DNA of 42,415 nt, from the IMG/VR virus record IMGVR_UViG_3300028275_000027, positions 1 to 42,415 of that record; one strand, 5' to 3'. Below, one piece after another: positions 27,501 through 34,569 of the stretch (the first letter of the stretch is position 1; each line of letters begins with the position of its first letter). The position numbers and the translations under genes were made by a program. Source of the DNA: a virus. The notes under the pieces are model-generated. The model did no database searches. It saw only the letters and a list, made by a program, of their open reading frames with translations, and was not told the DNA's origin.

Positions 27501-30500
27501 TTTACAAGATAAAGATGTTGTATTAAGTGTAGAGTACTGGACAAGTTCTAAAACAGACGAAAACATTCATAGCGAATGGAAGATTATCAATAATAATATT
27601 GAAACATCTATTCCTCCAAACATTGAGCAAAAGTGGTTCGATAGTCTGTGCGGAAAAGACAGTCAAGGACGTTTAGTTCCTGATCCTGCTCTTCCACCAA
27701 AATTAAAATATGGAATAGAAAATCGTCCTCGTCAGGGAATTTTTATCAATCGTTTTGAGGCTTTAAAACAATTTATCGAGCATGTTAACAATGCACTGAT
27801 TAAAGAACTTGTAGTCGATAATTCAGATTTATCTAAACTAGAGCAATATGAAACAGAACCAAGCACTATTACAGGCTTATATGATTCTACTTCAGACTCA
27901 GAGTTAGAACTTAGATTTGCCAACATTGGAAATTTTGAAAAACCACAGTTTGCACCTGTTATTGAAAATGGAAGAATTGTAGGTATTGATATTATTAATA
28001 AAGGTAAAGGTTATGTAATTGCACCTTATTTTACAATTACTGGTTCAGGTACAGGCGCAATTATTCGTTCAGTGATTGACGTTAAAGGACAAGTTACAGG
28101 TATAGAAATTATATCTGAAGGCTACGGATATTCTTCTGATACATTAGTTACTTTAAGAAACTATAGTGTACTAGTACATAGTGATTCTGTTGCTAACGGA
28201 AACTGGAGCATTTATACCTACGAGCCTTCAACACAAGTGTGGTCGCGTGTAAGAAGTCAGTCCTATGATGTTAGAAATTATTGGAATTATGTTGACTGGT
28301 ATGCTACAGGATATAACCAGTTTACTTCAATAGATCATTCAATAGTGTCAATGTCAGACTTGCAAGAACTAGAATGTTCAGTTGGACAAACTGTTAAAGT
28401 TAGAGTAACAACAGCTGGCACTTGGTTATTACTTGAAAAATATGCTAATTCATCTAGCATTGACTGGACACAAAGTTATAAAGTAGTTGGTAAAGAAAAA
28501 GGTACAATTCAATTTGTTCCAGAACTTTATAGTTTTTCTAACAGTGAGTTTGGTTTTGACGGATCGTTATATGATTCAGGAATATTTGATAACTCTGCAT
28601 CAACAGAACTTCGTATTATTTTAGAAACACTTAAAAACAATATTCTTGTTGACGATATGAAAGAGGTTTATTTAAATCTCTTCTTCAATAGTGTGCGTTA
28701 TGCATACACTGAACAAAATTATATTGATTGGATCTTTAAAACTAGTTTTGTCAAAGCTCAACATAGTGTTGGTGAACTAAAACAAAAGGTAACATATAAT
28801 AGTGATAATTTAGAAAATTTTGAAGATTACATTAACGAAGTAAAACCTTATAGAACAAAAATTAGAGAATATGTAAGTGCATATAATAAAGTTGATACAA
28901 ATCAGATATCAACAACAGACTTTGATTTACCACCTGTTTACGAAAACGGAAAATTACTACCAATAACAACTAATGTTATAAATGGTATGATAGAAGCTGA
29001 TAACAATCAAGTATTGACTTACCCGTGGAAGCATTGGTACGACAATGTTGGTTTTTCAATTATTTCTTTAGACATTGTTGACGGTGGTTCTGGTTATAGA
29101 GCCGAACCAGTTGTTAAAATTATTAGCAATACTGGTTCTGGCGCAACTGCTAGAGCATTTTTTACTAATGGAAAAATTAATCGTGTTGTACTTTTAACTA
29201 AAGGCTCGGGGTATTTAAGTGCACCGACAGTAGTCATTGACGGCGGATTAATTGACGGTGGAACACCTGCGAAGGTTATTGCAAAATTAGGAAATAGTGT
29301 AGTAAGAAGTAATTTAGTAAAAATAAAATTTGACAGGATTACACAAAAATATTTTGTTAATAATTTACAAGAAACAGAAGAAATTTCTGGTAGTATAGTC
29401 TCCGGATCAAAGCTACAATTTTCTTTAAAATGGGCGCCAGATGTTCGAATAGGAAAAACTACAGTTCTTGTAGGCGAGTTAGGTAGACAAGTTGAAGTAC
29501 TAAGATCGAATTATAAATTAGCAACAGTTAAATCTACATCTAAAGGTTACACAAGTTATAGCGGTACAATTACTTTTGATGTTGCGCCTAAGAAAGGTTC
29601 GATTATAACAATAACATACATCAAAGATTGGTCGCTTTTAAATGCAGCTGATCGTATTCAATATTACTACGACCCAGCAACCGGTGAACTAGGTAAAGAC
29701 TTGGCTCAGTTAATGACAGGCGTTGATTACGGTGGTGTTAATATACACGGATTAAATTTTGATATCAGTTCTGGTTGGGGTAGTGTTCCTTACTATACAG
29801 ATAAATGGGCAAGTTTTGATTCTACATTTGATGATTACATTGTTACTGTTTCAGCAGGAACATATCAATTTACATTACCGTATGTACCAGCAGATGGTAC
29901 TGAGATGAATGTTTATTATGTAGGTAAGAATACTGATTCGTATGTTGGAGATGGTTATACTTTAATTTACAATTTTAATATTAATGACGTCTACCCTCCA
30001 ACTGCTACAGTTGTAATTGACAAGTTGTTCAACAATACAGGATCTATAAATGTTGCTGGAAGCGACATCATTAAAATATCTAACACAACTGGAATCAAAA
30101 TTGGTGATATACTAACAATTGATCCTGATTTCCCTCAAACTGTAGGGTTTGAAACTAAAGTTGTAAGTATACTTGATAGTACTAGAGTTAAATTAGACCA
30201 GATTCTATTTAAAAATATTGCCAACGGAACTACAGCAAAATTTACTCGAACACTAATAGATCCAACAGATTGTACAATCAATCCTAACGGTACTATATTC
30301 TTGCAAGAACCAATTCCAACAGGTGCTACTTTAAACATTGAAGCTTATGTTAATCCTGTTAGACTCGATGATCCTAATTTTACTGTAACAGGTGCTGCCC
30401 AACAAGCTCTTGACGACTTGGAACAAGATTATGCATTTATTATTTCTAATAGAAATACTTTAATTAACAACAAAAATTCTTCAGAAGCAAATTTAGAAAA

Positions 30501-33500
30501 TTATAATGCTGAACTAGTAAGCAAACAAGCAGAATTAAATGCTTTATTGGTCATACTTGATGGACTAGATCCAAGTGACCCATTGTATGCCCCAACAGTA
30601 AGTCAGATCAATATACTTGTAAACACAGAAATTCCAAATATACAAGCATCTATTGAAGTTGAACAAATTATGTTAGACAACATTAATTCTGATTTAGCTG
30701 CTAACACTATTGAAAAAGCTGCCAAGACAGTTGAAATTAATGATGCAAAAGCATATCTTGACAGTTTACCTCCATTAGCAAACTTAACAGCAATAATGCA
30801 AACTATTATTTCTGATGGAATTCCCGACAGTGAACTAGACCCAACATATAAAACATTTATAATTCCTGCAGCAATTGATGTCTATGACGGAGATCAATTC
30901 ATTTGGCGTCGAGCAGGAAGCGATGGATCGGTTCTGCCTCAAGACCAAGATTATGATACTGCACTAAGCGGAGGAGAATTTTTAAGTACTGCTCTTACAA
31001 GTGCAACTGGTTTAGCAGCAGAAGACATTATTGTTGACGGTGACGGGTTTGTAACACCAACAAGTAGCCCGGCCACAGAAGAAGTAGTTCCAGGACAAAT
31101 TGTTGATGCAGTTGCAATCAAAGTATACGATAGACCAAGTGTTGGATCTGCTAATATTAGAGTTGACAGCTATGTTGCAGATGGTATTCAAACTGATTTT
31201 GCAATAACACAACAACCAAATAGTCCTACAGCAGTTATTGTTAAATTTACAAACGGATTTAGAGATCCGTTAACAGATGTACTATCATCTACTTCAACAA
31301 TAAAAACAGTTAACGATGATTATATTATTGACTATGGTAATAAACTAGTTAAATTTAACACAGCACCTACACAAGGCGAACTAGTTTCAATTTTTAGTTT
31401 TGGATTTAATGGTTCTAATTTATTAGATTTAGACTATTTCATTGGTGACGGGTCTACAGTCGAATTTGTAACAAAAGCACCTTGGGTTGAAGATGTTAAT
31501 TACATTGTTTATGTAAACGGAGAACCAGCAGAGCCAGGAACTCCTGCACTATTTAAAACAGATTCAAGTTATGAAAGTGCCAACAGAATAGGATTGTATT
31601 TTAGTGTTCCACCATCTGCCGGCGCTTTAATTAACTATGTCATCGTTAGTGGAACAGAACAAACATACTCAATTACAAAAACACAACGCATTCAAGGTAA
31701 CGGATCAAATGTTTATAATTTAGAATATGCAGTTGGTGACAAGTTACCAGCAGAATCAAATATGTTGGTTAGAGTTAATAATAAATTCTTAAAAGGACCA
31801 AACAATAGCTACTATACAATTACAGGAAATAAAGTCAACTACGCAATTGATCCTATTAAGTTCCTACCATATTCTTTGTCTGCCAATGACATCTACGTTT
31901 ATGCAGGAGGCAAATTACTAACATCTGGTATTGACTATACTGTTGAGTTAAGTGGAATTACTGTAAAGATTACACAATTAATTCGTAAAAAGTATTTGAA
32001 TCAAGAATTGATTATCAGTGTTAAACAAGATCAAGAATATACGTATATTCCTTCAAACGGTGTTACATCTGCACAAATTCAATTTGTAAAAAATTATGTA
32101 TCTACTGATTTAATTGAAGTTGTAAGTTCTTATAAACACGATATTTTAGATATACAAAGAACAGGCGTTAATGTTAGTTCAAACTTTGAATTAACACCAG
32201 ACACACCTGAATTTTACAATTATAAAGGTGTTGCTGGAGGTGTAATACAGCTTGATAGATCTGTTATTGATGACAACTATGTTTGGGTTATTAAGAACGG
32301 TTTATTGTTAACACCAAGTGCAGACTTTAAACTAAATCAAGATAAAAAGAGCATTAAGTTGGCATTCTACCCAGATCCTGCTGATGAATTTACAATCATA
32401 ACTTATGGTAGCCAAGTTTTAAAATCTGGTGTTTCTTATATGCAGTTTAAAGACATGTTGAATAGAATACATTTTAAACGATTAAATGCAAATAAGAGAA
32501 CTATATTAGTTAAAGATTTAAAATATCTTGACACTTCTATTGAAGTTGAAGATGCAAGTAATTTTGATGCGCCTAGTATTGCAAACAACAAGCCAGGTAT
32601 TATTGAAATTCGAGGAGAACGTATTGAGTTTTTTACCTTGCAAACAAAAGTCGAAGGCACAGTAACAACTTACTTGTTAGGACAGTTGCGAAGAGGAACT
32701 CTCGGAACTGGAGTTAGCAAAATCCATAAAGCAGGAAGTTTTGTTCAAGATATTGGTGTTAGTGAAACTATTCCATATGTTGAAAAATCAACAATTGAAC
32801 AAATTAAATCAGACGGAACTAATATTGTTCCTCTAACATTCGTGCCAACTAAATCATCAGATTCTTGGACTTATGATACTGGCTTTACAAGTTCAATACC
32901 AACAGGCTACGGACAATCAAACGACATTGAAGTATTTGTTGGCGGATATAGTTCTATTCCATGGAGCAATGGAATTATATACAAAGTTAATGATATTGTT
33001 GAAGTAGGAAGCTATACATTTAGATGTCTAGCAGATCATATAAGCGGGCTAACATTTAAAGATAGTGTTACAACAATCGAATTTAATCAAGACGGCAGTT
33101 ATAACACACTATTAGAAAATGTAACATCAAGCACAGTATGGACATTCTTTGTAGGTAATATTCGTTTGAAGAAACAACCATACAAAATACACAATGTTGA
33201 TAATGCACCAGATAGTCCAGAAGGAGATGTACAATTAGATGCGGAATTTGCTGTAGACGGTTTCAGCAACGAGCTTAGATTGACCCATCAGTTAACCTTT
33301 GGCACCAGGGTAACTGTTGTAAAACGCACAGGAATTGCATGGGATTCAACTACAAATATACTAGATGACGACAGCAAAATTGCACGTTTCTTAAAAGCCG
33401 TGCCGGGTGTTTGGTACACAAATATTGGTAAATATGAGAACAAGGCAGGAATTCCGTCCAGTTTTGACAGCAGTACAGGAACGTTCGATAGTGCATCGAT

Positions 33501-33519
33501 AACATTCGATCAGGAATAA
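18553..33519 (+). CDS. Giant mosaic baseplate/fiber protein (4988 residues, gp7 position)
   Basis: A single uninterrupted frame of 14,967 bases. The N-terminal 150 residues (LPKYYRTDANKKFLQATVDQ; FYSWDPHIDWDKFVNFQQYY) look like a conserved anchoring domain. The position after gp6 is that of the T4 wedge protein gp7 (1032 residues), but I see no clear gp7 signature. Visible parts include beta-sandwich-like repeats with VNG...DYT motifs at about 890-960 and again at about 4280-4480. Chitin-binding-like W...Y..G..V...YY modules lie near residues 1417, 1546, 1728, 2218 and 4803. FG-GAP-like propeller blades are at about 2395-2745, G-x-GY repeats near 3136 and 3507, and a coiled coil at about 3946-4080. 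No signal peptide is visible. Carbohydrate binding is an inference from module shape. Part of the protein may be a tail fiber fused to the baseplate. Confidence 0.8.
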   Translation: MADNTNPNGGKTSSAELLPKYYRTDANKKFLQATVDQLIQPGTVKKVNGYVGRKNSKSTTGEDIFVQAPTNNRQNYQLEPGLVIKDSLDNTTFFKDYQDYINQLNVFGANVKNHQRLNEQEFYSWDPHIDWDKFVNFQQYYWLPYGPDVIKILGIQENVTSTYRVEIKTEADNNTYVFYPNGLVENPSIRLYRGQTYRFEINSPGNPFSIKTARTTGSANRYEISNVSGHAVEQGVIEFVVPTNSPDLLYYVSESDADLGGVFEILSVDENSFLDLTTDIIGKKTFTLPNGTPLSNGMKVSFVGTVIPEEYKTGQYYVEGVGESITLVPESRLELISPYTTPEAVLFDSDPFDTLPFGDSTSFSGKQDYIVINRRSADYNSWTRHNRWFHKSVIEASAAYNGKVADIDQSARAVRPIIEFEPDLKLFNFGTRSIVDVDLIDTYTTDVFSKIEGQLGYNIDGIPVAQGQRILFPADTDIRVKNKIYKVEFLLLDGERRIHLVEQTLPEINDCVLIRQGIDNQGLSYWYDGSTWNKAQQKISLNQAPLFDIFDSGKNSFGDRTVYDGSTFEGTKLFSYKIGSGATDLNLGFALSYKNIDNIGDIVFNFNISSDTFQYKNVSYVIDKKINAGFLLKTLPNGQTKFVNGWQVSQVADVQPAIRIYKDSNKVNNFDIDLFDNINDLADLHVRVYVNGKRLDKTHWSVVDGTYYKKIVLETDIKTTDILTIKAFAKQPINDNGFYEMPIGFQNNPLNEDIVDFTLGEISSHLDSIVDNIQDEFVGLFPGPSNIRDLGNITRYGTRFVQHSGPISLAAYHLTSQNNNIIRAIEASQNDYIRFKRNFIIIAEKLGVDSDPVRQVNLILQEIAKDKPKTSPYYFSDMVPFSGSVRSDLKVFDYRIKTYPLTNTFDSTVLSSKAVLVYLNGEQLLLGKDYTFNDQGFVVISANLENNDNITIYEFENTNGCFVPATPTKLGIWPKYEPKIYLDTSLVTPRLMIQGHDGSQILAYGDFRDDLILELEKRIYNNIKISYDTEIFDINDYLPSYNRNTSYSLTEFNEVLSVHFYSWANLIEQDFTKQINYDNADSRTYNYRDMSTPDGISPLPGYWKGIHRWMLGTDRPNICPWEMLGFSEEPVWWQQVYGPAPYTSNNLILWDDLAKGIVREPNKPLVQNTKYIRPYIEGHIPVNENGELISPLESGLATGVITNSTAGDFVFGDVSPVESAWRRSSHYPYSVLITLLLTNPAKIFGLLLDRSRIVRDLSGQLVYKDTELRIKPANILLPSIYSSTTSVRTSGIINFIVDYIQSDNLKSYDQYVYDLNNLQIKLSYRIGGFTSKEKFKLLLDSKTPLTTGSVFVPQEDYDIVLNSSTPIKKITYSGVIITKLADGFIVKGYNKTQPYFKYYSFTKTGILINVGGISESYTNWTTNSQYSAGKVVAFNNRYYRVKTLHTTDTAFNPVYYTALPTLPIIGGRDAYFRQDWDRTEELVVPYGTKFKTIQDVVDFLLGYGEYLKDQGFIFDNFNPALGAITNWETSAKEFLFWTTQNWSTGEDKWVDWTANQPVALGEIVRYNGDYYRAINSLEPASVFNTDDYVKLDGLSSIGSSVISLSPAASNLTFTSPLAVVDDIRNPFNGYEIFKVDGSPIPPTFLNNYRDENAVSYTPLQDGIYGAVFYLVQKEQVVILKNSTLFNDTIYSPTSGFRQERIKIAGYVSSNWKGNFNVPGFIFDQATIQEWEAWKDYSLGDIVKYKQFYYTAKEFISGDGSFVSSQWMKLDSKPSSQLLPNWSYKASQFSDFYSLDSDNFDASQQAVAQHLIGYQKRQYLSNIIQDDVSEFKFYQGMIVEKGTKNVLNKLFDVLSADGQESVKFFEEWAVRVGQYGASGSFENIEFIVDEQYVKNNPQGFELVKEHDDSVVDFILRQTPNDVYLKPIGYNSNPWPISSNKNLYLRTPGYVRSGDVKLTLKTFEEILTQDITSFVEGNCVWVGFEGREWNVYKYTRFNSTVLNIEYKQNKLILTLADDVLIDLGTYLGIDQAFAYNGFYKIDSIQGRVITLAAILTDQPKVFAEQDRVVLSYFTSVRSASMDESDKTISFPINDNDLIWTDDSGDGKWAVWQHQNIYSKNEIVNTAPSNGLFYGRQLLLNPPSTISIITTNQGDAIVYDKAGPYAPWLQRQTITAPFISTSTGFGYSDTADSLTGDVIAISADSTWFASATPLASSVCSKYVGVWDSSTTYSVGQIVIHNSVPYVSVSSSTNKNPETISNSYLGMSGTALTGAGVGATFNITTNKANYSATIVSPGDSYAAGDTIRILGASLGGSAPTNNLIIKVTSIAGGALSGPIAAITVSGNAKTYWKPIAYIPVDATGSNSNLDNQGVVSIYKKDNNNIFSLVATILSPLPSNNQQFGTSLVFADNTLFVGANGHNNNTGIVYRLDYKTVVEVSTSYNPTGSAGTTVVLTSTAGIEEGMYLSGTGFTSGQYVAQVNQASNSIIISAEPDATPSGKIEFTTTDWRYNLDNILEIPSLPAFSKYGSVLSISSDNNTLLVSTVGVDRPIQDPPVPGTVFVYKKNLNDYNLAQTIDSDEFGFGTSLTVSNSGEYIAISSILADGTRLDQGKVYVYKNVNDSYQFYQDLYNVKPEVAGFFGTKISFMNNYETLVVFNKGSDNVLKTKFDLGATTFDNNLTRIYDLIEDGGRIDIYDRYASNWVYSESLENTDDLLSGYSIGLAVGSNQVIVGSPNALDQGYKSGKVYEYRKSIGKFSWSIYRKQNDRVDIDKIKRAFLYNKATNKLVSYLDIIDSTQGKIPGIADQEIRFKTFYDPAVYSVGDSTVNVDDGMAWTKQYVGTLWWDLRTAKFLDSHDTDLVYRNSTWNTIFPGASIDIYEWVETKYTPEKWNSLADTEEGVTAGISGTSLYGNDVYSLVRKYDSVAKSFKNTYYFWVKNKKTVPNVLGRLISASDVSTLIENPRGYGYKYIALTSSNSFSLVNVKPLLQDKDVVLSVEYWTSSKTDENIHSEWKIINNNIETSIPPNIEQKWFDSLCGKDSQGRLVPDPALPPKLKYGIENRPRQGIFINRFEALKQFIEHVNNALIKELVVDNSDLSKLEQYETEPSTITGLYDSTSDSELELRFANIGNFEKPQFAPVIENGRIVGIDIINKGKGYVIAPYFTITGSGTGAIIRSVIDVKGQVTGIEIISEGYGYSSDTLVTLRNYSVLVHSDSVANGNWSIYTYEPSTQVWSRVRSQSYDVRNYWNYVDWYATGYNQFTSIDHSIVSMSDLQELECSVGQTVKVRVTTAGTWLLLEKYANSSSIDWTQSYKVVGKEKGTIQFVPELYSFSNSEFGFDGSLYDSGIFDNSASTELRIILETLKNNILVDDMKEVYLNLFFNSVRYAYTEQNYIDWIFKTSFVKAQHSVGELKQKVTYNSDNLENFEDYINEVKPYRTKIREYVSAYNKVDTNQISTTDFDLPPVYENGKLLPITTNVINGMIEADNNQVLTYPWKHWYDNVGFSIISLDIVDGGSGYRAEPVVKIISNTGSGATARAFFTNGKINRVVLLTKGSGYLSAPTVVIDGGLIDGGTPAKVIAKLGNSVVRSNLVKIKFDRITQKYFVNNLQETEEISGSIVSGSKLQFSLKWAPDVRIGKTTVLVGELGRQVEVLRSNYKLATVKSTSKGYTSYSGTITFDVAPKKGSIITITYIKDWSLLNAADRIQYYYDPATGELGKDLAQLMTGVDYGGVNIHGLNFDISSGWGSVPYYTDKWASFDSTFDDYIVTVSAGTYQFTLPYVPADGTEMNVYYVGKNTDSYVGDGYTLIYNFNINDVYPPTATVVIDKLFNNTGSINVAGSDIIKISNTTGIKIGDILTIDPDFPQTVGFETKVVSILDSTRVKLDQILFKNIANGTTAKFTRTLIDPTDCTINPNGTIFLQEPIPTGATLNIEAYVNPVRLDDPNFTVTGAAQQALDDLEQDYAFIISNRNTLINNKNSSEANLENYNAELVSKQAELNALLVILDGLDPSDPLYAPTVSQINILVNTEIPNIQASIEVEQIMLDNINSDLAANTIEKAAKTVEINDAKAYLDSLPPLANLTAIMQTIISDGIPDSELDPTYKTFIIPAAIDVYDGDQFIWRRAGSDGSVLPQDQDYDTALSGGEFLSTALTSATGLAAEDIIVDGDGFVTPTSSPATEEVVPGQIVDAVAIKVYDRPSVGSANIRVDSYVADGIQTDFAITQQPNSPTAVIVKFTNGFRDPLTDVLSSTSTIKTVNDDYIIDYGNKLVKFNTAPTQGELVSIFSFGFNGSNLLDLDYFIGDGSTVEFVTKAPWVEDVNYIVYVNGEPAEPGTPALFKTDSSYESANRIGLYFSVPPSAGALINYVIVSGTEQTYSITKTQRIQGNGSNVYNLEYAVGDKLPAESNMLVRVNNKFLKGPNNSYYTITGNKVNYAIDPIKFLPYSLSANDIYVYAGGKLLTSGIDYTVELSGITVKITQLIRKKYLNQELIISVKQDQEYTYIPSNGVTSAQIQFVKNYVSTDLIEVVSSYKHDILDIQRTGVNVSSNFELTPDTPEFYNYKGVAGGVIQLDRSVIDDNYVWVIKNGLLLTPSADFKLNQDKKSIKLAFYPDPADEFTIITYGSQVLKSGVSYMQFKDMLNRIHFKRLNANKRTILVKDLKYLDTSIEVEDASNFDAPSIANNKPGIIEIRGERIEFFTLQTKVEGTVTTYLLGQLRRGTLGTGVSKIHKAGSFVQDIGVSETIPYVEKSTIEQIKSDGTNIVPLTFVPTKSSDSWTYDTGFTSSIPTGYGQSNDIEVFVGGYSSIPWSNGIIYKVNDIVEVGSYTFRCLADHISGLTFKDSVTTIEFNQDGSYNTLLENVTSSTVWTFFVGNIRLKKQPYKIHNVDNAPDSPEGDVQLDAEFAVDGFSNELRLTHQLTFGTRVTVVKRTGIAWDSTTNILDDDSKIARFLKAVPGVWYTNIGKYENKAGIPSSFDSSTGTFDSASITFDQE
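25735..26790 (+). repeat. FG-GAP-like beta-propeller blades within the giant protein
   Basis: Five protein repeats share the form FGTSL...(D/S)NNTL.V.......G.VY.Y. Examples are FGTSLVFADNTLFVGANG, YGSVLSISSDNNTLLVS, FGTSLTVSNSGEYIAIS, FGTKISFMNNYETLVVF and YSIGLAVGSNQVIVGSP. Spacing is about 60-80 residues, as in integrin-type FG-GAP propellers, which bind proteins or glycans. Confidence 0.55.
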
Positions 33520-33522
33520 AAC

Positions 33523-34557
33523 ATGGCAAAAAAAGTAATTAACGTCGGTATTACAGCGAATGACTCCACAGGAGACCCGCTAAGAGCCGCCGGTAAGATA
33601 ATAAATGACAATTTTACAGAATTATACAATGCACTTGGCGGTGAAAACGGCGCTCCTTTAAGTATTGTTTCAAAAGTTATTGCAGGAAAAGGGATAGCAG
33701 TAAGCAGCGAAACAGGTGATATTTTAGTAACAAACAAGATAGCTACCCAAGAGGAAGTTGGCGGTATTCGCATTGGCTTAGGAATTAATGTTGACCAGGA
33801 TGGCATAGCCAGTGTTCAAGTTTATGAACTACCTAAAGCTAGTAATACAATATTAGGCGGTATCAAAGTTGGTGATAGACTTAGTATTGATGCTAATGGT
33901 GTATTAAGTGCTGACCCAGGAGCATACACTCTGCCTAAAGCTACTGCCAGCGTATTAGGCGGAGTTAAGATTGGTAACGGTTTAGAAATTGATACCGCAG
34001 GAGTAGCCAGTGTTAATTTTGGTGCATACAGTTTGCCTGTAGCTTCAGGAAGTCAGCTTGGTGCTGTTAAAATTGGTTCAAGATTGACTATTACAGACGG
34101 AGTCTTAAGTGCTGATATACAAACAATTGGTCAAGTTGATAGGCTTACAGCCAGCAGCCAGACACTAATATTAGACTCTACCGGTAGACTTAGTTATCCA
34201 GGTAATAACGTTCATCAGCAGTCAAGTCGTGTTGTAATTCCTCCTAATGTAGATACTGTAATTTACAGTACTAACGGCGAATACGTTAGAGCAATTAAGA
34301 TGTTTATCTTAGTAGAAAAATTTACAAACACTTACGAATCACAAGCGTGTGAACTCATTGCAACAGTTGACGAAGCACAAAATCAAATATATGTTTCAGT
34401 GTATGGAGTTACATACACTGGAACAAATCCTATTGCAACATTTGACGGTCAATATTCATTGGCAACAAATAATTTTGAAATTACAGCAACACCAGTTAGC
34501 GGAGTTGACACTCTTAATGTAAGAGTACAAACAACAGAATTAAACGGAACAGATTAA
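33523..34557 (+). CDS. Small fiber/baseplate-associated protein with tandem beta repeats
   Basis: The 344-residue protein begins INVGITANDSTGDPLRAAGK IINDNFTELYN, an N-terminal module I recognise from T4-like phage fiber proteins. Residues 71-199 hold four tandem copies of a 30-34 residue repeat (LPKASNTILGGIKVGDRL, then IDANGVLSAD). These are likely to form a trimeric beta shaft. The C-terminal 140 residues are a separate beta-rich domain. It lies between the giant protein and the large fiber, so it may be an adaptor or a short fiber. AGGA precedes the ATG, and the gap to the giant gene is three bases. Trimerisation and attachment are inferred. Confidence 0.6.
   Translation: MAKKVINVGITANDSTGDPLRAAGKIINDNFTELYNALGGENGAPLSIVSKVIAGKGIAVSSETGDILVTNKIATQEEVGGIRIGLGINVDQDGIASVQVYELPKASNTILGGIKVGDRLSIDANGVLSADPGAYTLPKATASVLGGVKIGNGLEIDTAGVASVNFGAYSLPVASGSQLGAVKIGSRLTITDGVLSADIQTIGQVDRLTASSQTLILDSTGRLSYPGNNVHQQSSRVVIPPNVDTVIYSTNGEYVRAIKMFILVEKFTNTYESQACELIATVDEAQNQIYVSVYGVTYTGTNPIATFDGQYSLATNNFEITATPVSGVDTLNVRVQTTELNGTD
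33733..34119 (+). repeat. Four tandem 30-34 residue shaft repeats
   Basis: Residues 71-102, 103-136, 137-170 and 171-199 of the 344-residue fiber protein align on LGGIKVG...L.ID..GVLS. The first copy is the most diverged and the last is shortened. Confidence 0.7.
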
Positions 34558-34569
34558 AAGGAAGCGAGC

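Noticed and set aside
33510-33806. Minus-strand open frame of 98 codons at the end of the giant gene
   Set aside because: It is antisense to two well-supported genes and reads as composition-driven Ser/Pro/Leu sequence.
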